A stretch of 64,000 bases of DNA from NCBI RefSeq assembly GCF_030272615.1, contig NC_081412.1, positions 340,815,370-340,879,369 of the forward strand. Direction: 5' to 3'. Source of the stretch: Cryptomeria japonica. Its lineage: Eukaryota > Streptophyta > Pinopsida > Cupressales > Cupressaceae. Each line of letters opens with the position of its first letter. Position 1 is the stretch's first letter. Position numbers and translations under genes: made by a program. Below, piece by piece: positions 12,222-24,400 of the stretch. The notes beneath the pieces were generated by a model. It did no database searches, was not told the origin of the DNA, and saw only the letters and a list, made by a program, of their open reading frames with translations.

Positions 12222-13862
12222 TTAAATAGACAAATGTATTTGTAGGCAAAGGCTTAGTAAAAAATCTGGAATTTGTTCCTTTGTAGATACATACTCCAAC
12301 TTAACTTCCTCTTCACTGACTTTCTCCCTCAAGTAATGATATTTGATTGACACATGTTTAGTCTTTGAATGTTGCACCAGATTCTTTGACATGTTGATAT
12401 CACTTGAATTATCACAGTATATGATAGTAGGCTCATCATAGATAATTCTAATATACTTTAATATTTGCTTCATCCAAACCACTTGAGTGCAGCTACCAAC
12501 AAAAATAATGTACTCAGCTTCAGCAGTAGATAAGGATATTGAATCTTGTTTCTTGCTAGCCCATCAAACCAATTTCTTACCCAAAAAGAAAGCACCACCG
12601 AATGTACTCTTTTGGTCATCAACATTGCCAACCCAATCAACATCAATGTAAGCACATAACATAAAATCATCATTCCTCGGATACCATAAATCATAATCCA
12701 CAGTTCCCTTCAAGTATGTGAATATTCTCTTAACAACAGTGACATAACTCTCTTTCAGATCAACTTGATATCTAGCGGCCATGCACACAACATGCATAAT
12801 GTCTAGCCTAGTCTGGGCAAGATATACCAGTCCACCAACCGTAGACCTGTATAAACTTTGATTAGCTTTCAGAGATTCATCATTCTTAGATAATTTATAG
12901 GTAGTCATCATAGGAGGTCCAACCGGTTTGGATTTATCTACCCCAAACTTCTTCAACAATTCCTTCATATATTTCGTTTGAGATATAAAGATACCTTTTT
13001 GAATCTGTGAAATCTACAATCCTAATAAAAATTTCATCTCACCTATCATAGACATCTCAAATTCTTTCTACATATCACCGACAAACTTCATGCTCAAGTT
13101 ATCATCACCTCCAAAGATAATATCATCAACAAAGACTTCAACAATTAAGATGTTATCATTTTCAATCTTAAAGTACAGATTACTATCAACAGTCCCTTTA
13201 TTAAATCCCAATTTCAACAAGTACTTATCAAATTTATCATACCAAGATCTAGGGGCTTGTTTAATTCCATAAAGAGCTTTCTTCAGTTTACATACCATGT
13301 CTCCATCATCTGATAATGAAAATCCACTAGGTTGCTCAATGTAGACTTCTTCCTCAAGATCACCATTCAGAAAGGCAGATTTGACATCCATCTGATATAC
13401 CTTGAAATATTTATAGGTAGCATATGCAAGAAACAGTCTAACAACTTCAAGTCTAGCCACCAGAGCAGAAGTCTCCTCATAATCAATTCTTTCTTTCTGT
13501 GAATATCCTTTGCATACCACTCTTTCTTTATTTTTGAAAACTTCACCAACTTCATTCAATTTATTCTTGAATACCCATTTAGTACCAATTACATTCTTAT
13601 CTTTAGGTCTAGGCACAAGCTCCCATATGTTAATCTTCTCAATCTGATCCAATTCTTCTTCCATAGATCTCATCCAATTTTCATCTTTGCAAGCTTCAAC
13701 ATCTTTAGGTTCAATTTTAGAAATCAAACATATCTCTTCAACAACTAGCCTTCTTCTAGTCATCACACCTTTATTTTTATCTCCAATAATATGATTTTCT
13801 AAAGGATTCAGTCTTACATACCTTAGAGTTTCTAATTGTTTTGATATTTCAGGTTCTTGCAC
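12222..13862 (-). pseudogene. Copia-E pol: reverse transcriptase and RNase H
   Basis: The RT spans about 13862-13068: [40 protein letters not shown], and the catalytic motif [11 protein letters not shown], with Phe in place of the usual Tyr. A stop breaks the frame near 13065, and a second open segment (12968-12564) carries GIFISQ-to-MKELLKKFG, then GGLVYLAQTRLDIMHVVCMA. RNase H follows (YIDVDWVGNVDDQKST, then YCDNSSDINMSKNLVQHSK and KTKHVSIKYHYLREKV at 12222-12482), with a frame change near 12560. The order RT then RNase H downstream of integrase is diagnostic for Copia. Confidence 0.88.
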
Positions 13863-14057
13863 CTCTCCACTGACGACAACAACATTCAGATTAATAGTTT
13901 CTACCGGATCATTCTGCTTTGAATCTTCAATCTAAATAGGATTTAGAACAATGTGATGACCATCATCATATCCACAAGCTCTGATCTCTTTCTCATGGTT
14001 CTCATCCACCTTCACATTTGCACTTTCTACTATCTTTCTCAGTCTCTTATTGTAGCA

Positions 14058-14700
14058 CTAGTAGGATTTTCTCTTTGTAAAATAACTCAACAAAATTCCT
14101 TCATCACTTCTTGCATCAAACTTTCCTATATCGTCATCTCTCTTGATATAACATTTTCTACCAAATACTCTGAAATATCTCACAGTAGGAGCATGATCAA
14201 ACCATAACTCATAAGGAGTCTTACCGGTATCACCTTTGATATGAACTCGGTTGAATGTGTAAAAAGAAGTGGTAATAGCTTCTCTCCAATAGATCTTCAA
14301 AACATTTCCTTCAATCAACATAGTCCTTGCAACATCCAAAACAATCCTATTCTTCCTTTCAACAACTCCATTTTGTTGAGGGGTTCTAGGAGCAGATAAT
14401 TGTCTTCTAATGTCATGCTTCTCACAAAAGGAATCAAACTCACCAGAACATAATTATCCACCTCTGTCAGATCTTAGACATTTCACCTTCAATCCTGACT
14501 TAGTCTCAACCTTTGCTTTGAATATCTTGAAATTGTCTAATGCTTTAGATTTATCCTTCAAAAAGACAAACCATATCATCCTAGAATAATCATGAATTAG
14601 CAACATAAAATATATGTCTCCCTACACACTTCTAACACTTGTAGGTCCACACAGGTCAGTATGCACAAGATCTAGCAATCCATCATATGTAAGTTGTTTG
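14058..14700 (-). pseudogene. Copia-E pol: integrase
   Basis: Core motifs in order: DLLDLVHTDLCGPTSVRSV (first catalytic D; the frame changes around it), CLRSDRGG (second D), then PQQNGVVERKNRIVLDVART (catalytic E) and IYWREAITTSFYTFNRVHIK. DEGILLSYFTKRKSY ends the segment, followed by a stop in a conserved position. Stops after SVRSV and after RGG break the frame. The linker to RT (13862-14057) continues with AT-rich decayed code. Confidence 0.85.
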
Positions 14701-14704
14701 ATCT

Positions 14705-15690
14705 TGAAAGAAATTCTTGTAAGGCTTGTAAGGCTTGTCATACTTCTCATGCTACTCATATCTATCATTTCTATCATTCTTATCAAATTTATCATGCCTA
14801 TCATACTTAGCCACTCTCTTTGAGCACCTAGAAGCAAAATGCCATACCTTACTGCAAGAGAACCATTTCAAAGACAATTTTCCATCATACTTATCGGCTC
14901 CCTTAGGCAACCTTTGGGCAATTAATGCTTCAAGCTCATCAAGTTCTCTTTCTTTCTCTTCTATCTCTCTCCTTTCTCTTTCATATCTGGATATTTTGCA
15001 GTCTCTAGGTTCATACTTCTATTTTTTGAATACAAATGCTCTAAATATTGTCTCAGAATTTCCATGTGATTCAACAAATTCACTAAGCTCAAATGCAACA
15101 ATCTTTCCAACCAACATATCTCTTGTCATAGTAGTCACACTTCAGATCTCATCAATAGTATCTACCTTATGTTTATAAGTAGGAGGAAAAGATCTCAACA
15201 CCTTAGGAACAATTCCATCTTTATCAAGGGTTCCCCTGGCACATTTGGTACCTAGGACAAGGTCATTCACTTTATCCATAAGGGTATTTATGTTCTCATC
15301 TTATCCCATCTTCAACATCTCATATTTCCTGTTCAAACTATGTAACTTAGCAACTTTGACCTGTTTATCTCCTTCATAAAGGGTCTCAAGCTTCTCCCAG
15401 ATGTCATGTGTGGTATGAAGTCCCATTACATTTGTCATTTCTAAATCAGTCAGGGCACTCACCAATGCTTCCTTCACTCTAATGTTATGTTCAGCTTCCT
15501 TGATCTCATCACCAGTAACCAGTCCATTCGGAGGAGCAAGATAGGAATTCTTTGTAATATTTCAGTAATCTTCTCCAAGACATCTCAAGTGCACTTCCAT
15601 TCGGTCCTTCCATATAGCATAGCTACTACCATCAAATCTTAGACTCTCCTTCTTAAAGATAACACCTCCAGTTCAAGTTGCCATCTCTGA
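14705..15690 (-). pseudogene. Copia-E gag remnant fused close to integrase
   Basis: From a start near 15688 (MAT then a stop) the gag is decayed. Downstream, MTRDMLVGKIVAFELSEFVE and a long charged stretch (RERREIEEKERELDELEAL) are clear, then a damaged zinc knuckle KWFSCSKVWHFASRC (Cys and Gly replaced by Trp). A basic tail of KYDRHDKFDKNDRND type follows. Integrase sequence begins about 60 codons later. In Copia-L the same two landmarks are some 850 bases apart with protease and pre-integrase between them; here those domains are missing. Confidence 0.75.
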
Positions 15691-15693
15691 TCT

Positions 15694-15711
15694 CCTTAAG
15701 TGGTTAAGCTT
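15694..15711 (-). promoter_or_regulatory. Conserved leader motif of Copia-E
   Basis: Sense strand AAGCTTAACCACTTAAGG lies between the primer site and the first gag ATG, matching the motif at the same place in Copia-A, Copia-L and K. The role is unknown. Confidence 0.6.
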
Positions 15712-15726
15712 CTTCAGGAGGATCTA

Positions 15727-15738
15727 TCTCTAATACCA
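15727..15738 (-). other. Decayed primer-binding site of Copia-E
   Basis: Sense strand TGGTATTAGAGA matches the initiator tRNA-Met site TGGTATCAGAGC except at two positions. It lies two bases from the LTR boundary at 15741. Confidence 0.8.
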
Positions 15739-15740
15739 AT

Positions 15741-18148
15741 TATTGGTAACAATAATGAGGGAAAACTGAGAGGGAGGGTGAATCAGTTTTTACCAAATCT
15801 ACAAACTTAATCACAAAAGCAGATCTGATAAACTATAGAAATAATAAAGATAAGCAATATGATAACACAACACACAACACCAAGATTTTGATGTAGAAAA
15901 CCCAATTAAGGGAAAAACCACAGTGGGACCCTACCCACAATAAGATGATACTTTGTAGTAGTATGTGATAATATTACAATGGGGAATGCACATGCATTCG
16001 GGCACACTTCCTAGAGATCGCTGCTCAAAAGATAATGACTCGGAGGGCTACAACCTTCAGGGAAGTCTCACTGACTTACAACAAGATTTAAACTACAATT
16101 CGGAAGGAATGAATTGCAATAATAGCATCTCCAAATGCTTGATGACAGTTCTGGTTAAGCACAATGTTTGCTCTGCAACACCAAACTCTACTCAATCACA
16201 ATACCGAAGGATGAATCACTTGATCACACATATACCATTCTCTGATAATGAAGACACAACCACGCCACCTAAATTACATGACAATATCACCTATTTATAC
16301 AATTCATCAACCTTGACAACAAGGTTGGCTAAACCCTCAACTCACAATTAAAAAATTACATCACACAATAGAAAGATTGACCACCAGACTAATATAATTA
16401 TTTACATGACATAACATGGTCCTAAACCAAATATCCAAACATGCAACACCACCGGAAATCATGCCAAAATCAACCACAACACGCTACACCACCAGGAAAA
16501 CCTCATAACACGAAGAACAACACTGGTCCAGTAAAAACACCAAATTCTCACACAACGATCAATGTGGATCATTAGGACAAATAGGACACAATTAGGAAAC
16601 ACCAACAAGCATGTTAGAATCATCAGCAACAACTACACCAACACTACTTATCAAATCTTCATCGATCAACATCTGAAACTCAAGAATACTCATGATGAAT
16701 ACTAAGAGGGGGGTGAATTAGTATACCAAAAAATATTGAACTCAAACACTTAAACAATTGAGCAGTAAACCGGTATAACAGTTTTACTAACAAACCGGTT
16801 AAGACAAATGCAAACCAAACAGTAAATAAGGCATTCACCCACAGGAGCACAATCACCATAACACAAGAGATTTTGACGTGGAAACCCAAATGGGAAAAAC
16901 CACAGTGAGATGAAACTCACAAGTAACTATCTGTAGAATAGTAACCAGACCGATTAAGGTCATACAATGTTCTTCACCAGAACAGATCCTATTAGGAATC
17001 TCAATCTCTTTTAGGAGATAAGTCCAATTAAAGACTACCTTGTGAGAGGATTTCATATCCACAGTTGTGAACCACCTTGTTAGAGGATTTACAAAGGATT
17101 TGCTAGGCCTACCCGGTTAAGGGTTTCAGACTTGTGGAAGATGTAAGTAATCAACAAGTGAGTGATCTAAATACTAGCGTAGTATGCTTGGTTAGATCCT
17201 TGATAGCTCATTATTAATGCATTTCAGCATTACTTCAGTCTTCGATATTTCCACACTCTTTTTTTTCACACAGACCTAATCTCCTTTTGTGATCGCACAT
17301 ACAAAAACCTCATCAACCACCTAAAAACCTAACAACCACTAAAACCCAAGACATGATGTCCTTATAAAGGAATCTGATTTCATGTCGGTCCAATAGGATT
17401 ACATTGCAAGTTCCTAGGTTCAGTGCATCTGGACACATTTGGTAACACGGCACAGAGTAATACCGGTTCATACATTTACCAATTACTGGTTTGTCAAAAT
17501 GAAGACTGGGAAAAATGATAACAACCGCTTTGTTCCTTCGTACCGCTTTGGGATCCTCAAACCGTTTGAGTCTTCATACTGCTTGGGTCTCCATACCGCT
17601 TGAGATCGGTAAACACTTTCTGCAAAACACTGATAGTCTAAAGACTATAATACATAATACTGATTGGAACAAATACCAGTTGAGCATAACTCATACATAC
17701 AAAAAGTGATCTCAAAGCAAGTGTGTATCCATCATTGACAATCACAACATCATCATCAAAAATGCCAACAACTCAAACAACAACGACTATCACAAAGAAA
17801 GATAACGTGCGGAGCACCAAATAATGAACAATCTAAAATAAAGATACAAAAGACCATCCCAAATAATATCCCAAAATCTCAGATCAAGATTTGATCATAC
17901 CGAAATATACCAGAGGAAATACTGAAATCTGCAAAGCACTGATCAAATAAATAAACTACAAAACAAGATCATATGATATGATCAATTAAGCTTCCCAGAT
18001 CAATAACACCAGAACATAAGAATATAATGATATTAAAGAAACACCATACACCAAACCATAATCACAATAAACCAATCTACAATCATCGGAGAAGGAATAT
18101 GTTGGCATCAAGGACAACAACATATCCTAGCAACAACAATGTCCAACA
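15741..18148 (-). repeat. Copia-E 5' LTR (in element sense), split by LTR F
   Basis: It begins TATTGGTAACAAT and ends ATGTCCAACA, paired with 10578-11900. Sequence around 16680 and 17771 matches the uninterrupted copy near 11520, showing exactly where LTR F entered. The hairpin motif is at 15764-15788. Confidence 0.9.
16693..17770 (-). repeat. Solo LTR F nested in the Copia-E LTR
   Basis: A solo LTR of 1078 bp, starting TGATGAATACT and ending ATGCCAACA, flanked by the perfect five-base duplication ACTCA (16688-16692 and 17771-17775). It contains the hairpin motif (16700-16723), GTGGAAACCCAAATGGG and CTTGTTAGAGGATTT modules. Termini and internal order place it with the LTR of Copia-A. A full element inserted and then lost its interior by LTR-LTR recombination, after Copia-E was in place. 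Confidence 0.93.
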
Positions 18149-18660
18149 GTTGTTCCTTCAGAGCAATGTGTTCTTTCGTGTTCAAATTTTGTTCTACACT
18201 CACAGATGTCAGACCGCCTCCCCTAATTTATTTTTGGTTTGATGGGCATTTTTTTATTCAAGTTTGAATTTCTATTTCTTCCTCTTTCATAATTTCTTCA
18301 TCTTCAGACTGTGTCGATTCACCTTGGTCTACATTTATGAAAATTGCCATTGTGTTTTTACTTGTGGTTTCTTTTTATGCATCTGGCTCTCTTGATTCTG
18401 ATACTTGCAAAGCTTTTCCTTTTTCTAACATCGAATTCATGGCACTTAAAATCCCCACAACAAAATTTTCCACCACTTGATGCATTTCCTGTTACACTTG
18501 TGTCCTTGTAGAGTCCTCTTCTAATAGAGGAATTACACCTAGTATCTCATTCAAAGCATTATTTACTAATTGTGGTGAAGTGAATAATTATGCTACTTGT
18601 TGAGAAGTGGCTATTGGTATGGCCTGAAGAACCTATAGTGGTTTCTGATGTAGAGGGTCT
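18149..18660 (-). pseudogene. ORF-D2: unknown charged protein, main part
   Basis: A minus-strand frame with four or five stops but clear coding character: ALNEILGVIPLLEEDSTRTQ, MHQVVENFVVGILSAMNSML, NTMAIFINVDQGESTQSEDE, SVEQNLNTKEHIALKEQ. It runs into the Copia-E target site and continues in frame at 10577. A possible N-terminal segment MVSKNGLISSLVSNNQNIRR begins at 19002, but the frame between is broken. Acidic and Leu-rich composition suggests a helical, partly disordered protein. No family recognised; it may be the C-terminus of a transposon payload like ORF-G. Confidence 0.55.
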
Positions 18661-20158
18661 AAGAGGTCTCACAATAATCAGGGATTAGAATCTAAACCCC
18701 ACCTCAATTTGATCATTGAATGCTCAACTGGGACTATAGCCTAGACAACACTCACATTGGCCTAATGAGACATCAAAGCATAGGGCACAAGAAGGACTTG
18801 GGGTAGGAGTTCCAATATGTCCTCTAACCTATTTGGACTTAGAAACACCAATATCAATCTTGGTATCAATCCTTACTAGACCATCCAACACCAACTGCAC
18901 CCTATGGGCCTAAACTCTAGTAGCTCTGTTCCGAGACAAAATCCTTCGTATATTTTGATTATTAGACACAAGGGATGAAATTAAACCATTTTTAGATACC
19001 ATTTTGGAAGTTGTAAAACATATTTAAAAACCAAGGTGGGGTACTTTGAACCAAGGCACTCAAAATCAGATTGTTACAGTCCTACAAAAGCCTAATTAGG
19101 CCTCCAACAACACTACAAGCACCTCTTAGAATCTTCACAGCCCTGCAAAACTGATTTTGAAGGTAAGGGTATGTCAAAATTGAATGTATTTCATAATTTT
19201 CAAGGTCTCCTTGGCTGTTTTTATACCCAAACCAACAACAAGTCACTCAAACTTGTCAAACCGGCCTAATACATGGAGATATTAGGCCTTCAATTGCTCA
19301 AAACCCCACTTGAACTGCTCCTTTACAAAAAAGATTAAAAAAACACTTGAATAACACTTATACCCATCATTTCATCAACTCTTGAGTCAATCCATTAGTG
19401 GATTGAGTGGATATGCATAATTCTTGGCAAAACCCTCCAAACCTAGGGTTATCGACCAGTCTAGATAAAATCGCTTTTATAATGCACAAAACCCAATGAA
19501 ATAAATCCAAAATAGTTCCAAATGAAAGGTAACTCAGAGAAATTTCCAAAAATTCCAACCTTGAGTTCTAATTCATCCAAAACAGAGAGTTATGAGACAA
19601 AGTGTAGCATTTTTCTAGAAATTGCAGAGAAAATGTTCATGAATTGCCTTTAACTTGGAGTTCTCCATACAATAGCATCAACCAACCCCTTCCAAACATC
19701 TTAGGGGTCTATAAATACTCTTTAATAAATGGCTATAACCACCATTTGAATTTGTTAGCCTTACAACCACATTTTGAGTGCTAAGTGTCTTGACAACGTT
19801 GAAAGTTGTCAAGCAACTTTTACAAAAATTGCACAATTTCCATTTTTGACACCAATGACCCCTAAGAACTTTGAAGACATCTCAAATAGGGTATATAACC
19901 ACCAAATACATCAGAGATACCCCCATACCACACTTTGGGAGGCATTGACCTAGTTTGACCAAGATATCCCTATTTGAGTACATTCAACAAATTGGCACCA
20001 AGGCCTTACAAAATGAGATAAAAGGACTGCAAAAATATGAAGATGGTCCTTGAGACCTTATTACATCCAAAATGAACAACAAAACATGAATCCAAGAACA
20101 AACATCCTGAATAGGTCCCATGGACCCAACTATGCCCCTGCACCAGTTTCTCGTCCTC
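18661..20158. other. Decayed sequence between ORF-D2 and ORF-D1
   Basis: No sustained open frame. Minus-strand scraps (a start at 19002, short stretches after) hint that D2 extended further, but stops are frequent. No LTR ends, primer site or tandem repeat were recognised here. Confidence 0.4.
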
Positions 20159-20482
20159 CTATTGTTCTTTGAAAGGTTTTGAAGTTGAAGCTTCTACACT
20201 TCTACTTCCCCTATCCCGAGGCTCCACAATCTTACTTCTAGCCAAATGATTGAAATTTATGTCTATTGTTACTACGTCAACTCTCATCATGTAAGCCTCG
20301 GGGTCCCCTATTATTGACTCTGAGTCTATGACATTTTCCATGCCAATGCTTCTCTTGTTTATTAGAAAGTTGTCATGCCCAACGCCTTCCTTGTCTTTCC
20401 TCGTTCTCTTCTTAGAAGTGATCTTTTGCCCCTACTTCTGTAGTTTCACCTTGTAATTTTCTATCCACTTTTGGCTAGCCAT
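20159..20482 (-). pseudogene. ORF-D1: short unknown basic protein
   Basis: From ATG at 20482 the frame reads MASQKWIENYKVKLQ, one TAG, then KITSKKRTRKDKEGVG, a stretch MENVIDSESIIGDPEAYMMR and a Ser-rich end SVEASTSKPFKEQ with a stop at 20159. There are about 107 codons with one internal stop. The basic patch could be a nuclear localisation signal. It is divergent from ORF-G, whose ATG is about 920 bp away, and the gap is filled by the TCATCGA motif cluster. Family not recognised; low confidence that it is a separate gene. Confidence 0.4.
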
Positions 20483-20539
20483 TAGGATGGGTTGTGTTGA
20501 ACAATATATTTGAATTTAAAAAAATCTTCCCAAAGGCGC

Positions 20540-21110
20540 GAAAGCTAAAAGATCATCGACCAAAATATCATGTCGAGCATCTCAGAATGAGTTTCACCGA
20601 AAGAATAGTTTCATCGAAATAAAACACAAAGTGTAAAATACTAAGTTAAGATGTCTTCGGCAGAATATCTCTTTCGGTAAATGAAGGAAGCCACTCATCG
20701 ATATCCCAGTTTCATCGAAAAGTGAAATGCCAACAAAAAGGTGAAGTCGAGGAAATGAAATTGCAGAGGAAGCTTAAAAAGCATTCATCGAAAAGCAAAT
20801 CTTATCGATAACAATATGTCGATAAAAGCAGAGGGATTTCATCGATAAAAGAAGGACATCGATGAAAAGAAGATTTCGGAGGGCTCGCGTGAACTTTCAC
20901 CAAAGTATAAAACTCATCGAAATATGATTTCGATGAGGCTCACGAATAATTCATTGAAAAAGACTTCATCGAAGAAAGGATGATTTCGAGGAGACTAGAA
21001 GATGGTTTTTTGACAAGGGCCATTCACCAATGAGTTGATATCAAGGAAAATGAACTTTCGATGAAAGATTAAAGCATTCAACCGAAGACAAGGGTTTCAT
21101 CGAAATCTCG
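20540..21110. promoter_or_regulatory. Cluster of TCATCGA / TCGATGA motifs
   Basis: Within about 570 bases, TTTCATCGAAA and variants (TCATCGATA, ACATCGATGAAAAG, TTTCGATGAGG, TTTCACCGAAAG) recur more than a dozen times in both orientations, for example near 20609, 20694, 20711, 20783, 20827, 20847, 20912, 20924, 20965, 21057 and 21090. Spacing is irregular, 15-90 bases. It sits upstream of ORF-G and of divergent ORF-D1. Dense, inverted, short motifs of this kind are seen in promoters with multiple factor sites or in subterminal regions of DNA transposons; which applies is not settled. Confidence 0.6.
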
Positions 21111-21405
21111 ATTCACAATCTTTTCAGCTGAACAGTACTTCCCGCGAAGGAATTAAAAGCTCAAGTTGAGGATGTCACATCTGCAATTAAGTTTGAACAT
21201 TTGAGTAGCCGTTATAAACATAGAGACATTAACTATTGCACAAGTTGCCCACACAGTTACAGCTGAATTGATCGAATTTTCATAAGAACCAGACTTTGGT
21301 GCAAAAGACGGAAAGTTACAAGGAGTTAGCTGAAATTCGTAAACAACAATCAGAAGAGCTCGACAATTCTCCAAGTAAGTGTGATATCTCTCATTGATTG
21401 AAATT

Positions 21406-24400
21406 ATGGAACCATCTTCTTCTTCTAAAAAGAGTAGGAAAGGAAAGGAATTGAACCCTAAAGAGAAACCCAAATGACAGAAAAAGGAGGGTAGAGCTTT
21501 AGCTCAGGATCTGTTAGACCAGTGCCCGACATCCAGTGTGAGGTCTAAAAAAATCAAAAGTGAAGAGGAAGGGTTGGAAGATAGATTTGAACATTTAGGA
21601 GACATATGGACTAAAATCAGAGGACATGAGTTGTTCTTATTTGGTTACAAGAGAAGGGATGCTCCTAAGCCCGTGAGTAACCTGTGGAAGAAAAATTTGG
21701 GGAAATTGGCAGTTCCGAATGTATTTGTGGATGTCAAATTAATGAAAGCCCTAGTAGATTGTTATGATCCAAAAACCAAAACCATATGTGACTTCCGAGG
21801 GAATCCTATGGTGGTAATTAACAAACAGACCATTGATATGGTGTTTAATCTAGACTGGGATGTAGAAGAGAAAATTGACATACAGAAGCTGTCACAAGAG
21901 TTCTTCAATTTAGAGGACATCTATAGGAAATGGAGACTGCCCATTCACCGACCAAAAGTGGGAAAGTCCTTAGTTCCATTCAGTAAAGACGACAAGGTGC
22001 CATTTGATGTCAACCAATTCCATCCGTATTTCAAGTATACATACTATGCTGCAGCCCAAGTATTAGGCTTAGAGGCTCACCCTCTCATGCATACTGGGGT
22101 TATGGTTCTATGTGCTGATCTTCAATCAAAAGACCCTAGGTCGTTTGACTATGCCACTTATGTTGCAGAAGCCCTAAATCATGGGTTGGAAAAGTTAAAA
22201 GGAGACCTTGTAAATGTTCACTTCTCATTGTACTCCTTATTAATGCACATTATTCTTTATTGTGGACAAGAAATCAATTTCTGGTCAGACGATTTTAGCA
22301 TCAGAACTTATGATAGAAATGGTTTGAAGAAACCAGTCCAGTTGTGGGTTTCTGCATGGGATCAGAGATTTATAAACAACCAATATTGGCACTTTCAGGA
22401 ATATTTTGTAAAACCACTTAGTGCAGCCTTCGGACAACATAGAAATTATGCTTTGTCTCCTGAAATCAAAAGATTCCTCAGGCCAAAAGACTTCTCTCCA
22501 GAGTCTCAGATTGATCACAACTGGGGTGATTGGTATTGCCACCCTAATCATACAGAAATCAAGATTTTCGGGTATGAAGGAAAGCCATACATGCTTCCAA
22601 TTACAGTGCCAAACAGGGTGGCTAGTCTAGAGATTATAAGACAACTGTCTGCTGTCAGTGCCAAACATCTCATAGATTTTGGTAAACAATCTATTGTGCC
22701 AGGGTTATTGGTGTTTTCTGATTTCATTGTTAAAAGTTCTAAAAGTTATCATTTACTTCAAAATAAATTAGATTATTATGGCATGACTCTGGGTGATCCT
22801 AGAGAGAACTTTGATCCTGAAGGATATATAAGAGCTGCAAGGGCATCACAGAAACTAAAAGCCAGAATACATGTGGCTCAAATGCCAGACGATTTAATCA
22901 GGAACCTTGAAAGGGAAGAGGCCAAGGTTTTGAGAGAAAGAAGTGAGATGACTTGGGAAGCCTTCAAGTGGAAGAGATCAAGAGGGATGGTGGATGGAGA
23001 TCTACTTGGAAACCTCCAAGATCCTTTGGAGATAGCCAAAAAACTACTTCAGCATGAGGTAGAGATTATGCATAGAGTACCCCCACAGTTCCTCCATTTT
23101 GTCAACACTGAAAAGGATAGTAAACCATTGGCTCACATGTCACCAAAATCAGCTGCTAGTAGCATCCCTGCTGACTCCCCTAGAGAGGATTATCCCCCTG
23201 GTTTTGAAGTAGAGGTAGATGTGGACACTGGTGAATTTAATATTCGAGATATAGTTGATATAAGGATGACAGAACATGAAGACTTTGTTGCGGATGATGG
23301 ATTTGCTTCTTCAAGAGAATTCCTTTCATTCTTATACCAGTATAAAGGGGCTCATGTGAAACGAAGTATGGCTGGGAGATCAGAAGAAGAATAGATGAGA
23401 TGGATGCTCTCATGAAAGGTATGACCCCTGAGAAGGGGAGGAAAATATTAAAGGAGGCTGGAGTTATCATATTTTCAGGTTGGGATATAAATTCAGCACT
23501 TCTGTTTGATGGATTCTTGAAGAAGCAAGACACAAATCAACAGGTATTGCCTCAAGAGATAGATAAATTGTTCATGGGCTCGGGGTATGATCCTGATCAA
23601 AAAGCTCTCCTACAATGGGCACTATATCCGAGAGGAAAAAGACCAATTATTGTGGATGTTGAAGAAACCTTTGGACACCTTATGGTCCATCAGGTAGGAA
23701 AGACTGACCCTAGGGTCATTGCAAAATTAAACTTGGATGTAGCCAAATTAAATTTGGATCAGACAGAGTTTTTGGTCAGGGAAAACATTACCTATAAGGG
23801 TTTATATGAAAGAACTAAAGAGGAGAATCAGAGGCTACAAACAAGGATATTGCAATTTGAGACAGAGACTCCTTTAAATGAATATGTTGCATATCCCATA
23901 GGACGAAGCTTGGATGATGTCTCTGATGTTCTGTATTGGAAATATCAAGCAGAGAAGTCTGCCAAACAGGTGAGTAATATTCAATAGAAGATGGATAAAA
24001 TGGTTAATGATATCATTGAACATAGGTTCAATACCATGCTCATCCATGTTGAACATTATTGGAGGGTGTACACTGGGACCATAAAGGCATTAAGAGAGCA
24101 TGAAAGGTTAAAAACATGATTGCATGAAGTGATAAACAGTGTTGATGTGATAACGCTAGAGGAGAAAACAAAAGGGACTTCGTATATGGAAAATCATGTT
24201 AAATTCGAAGATGTGCTAAAAGGAGATCTTAAAGAATTAGATGATGGGAACCCTATTGGAATGCCCTCGACTTATAAAGAGGGAGAATTAATATCTATGG
24301 ATGAATGGTGGAATGAACTTCTAAGCGTCAAGGATCGGGCTCTGTCAAGATTGGATCGAAGCAAAGATATGGCCCCTACCGTCAACCAGATGATATTCGA

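Larger units (their letters stand above)
10578..18148 (-). mobile_element. Copia-E: full-structure Copia element with nested LTR
   Basis: The element is flanked by the five-base duplication GTTGT at 10573-10577 and 18149-18153. Its LTRs are 10578-11900 and 15741-18148; removing the nested LTR F and its duplicated target leaves about 1325 bp in the second, against 1323 bp in the first. The internal region holds a polypurine tract, RNase H, RT, integrase and gag on the minus strand. The terminal TG is mutated in both LTR copies (CG in one, TA in the other), consistent with age. It interrupts ORF-D2. Stops and a large internal deletion make it non-functional. Confidence 0.92.

Noticed and set aside
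14735-15178. 147-codon plus-strand Ser/Leu-rich frame
   Set aside because: Antisense of the charged gag region of Copia-E, which has a recognisable zinc-knuckle remnant on the minus strand.
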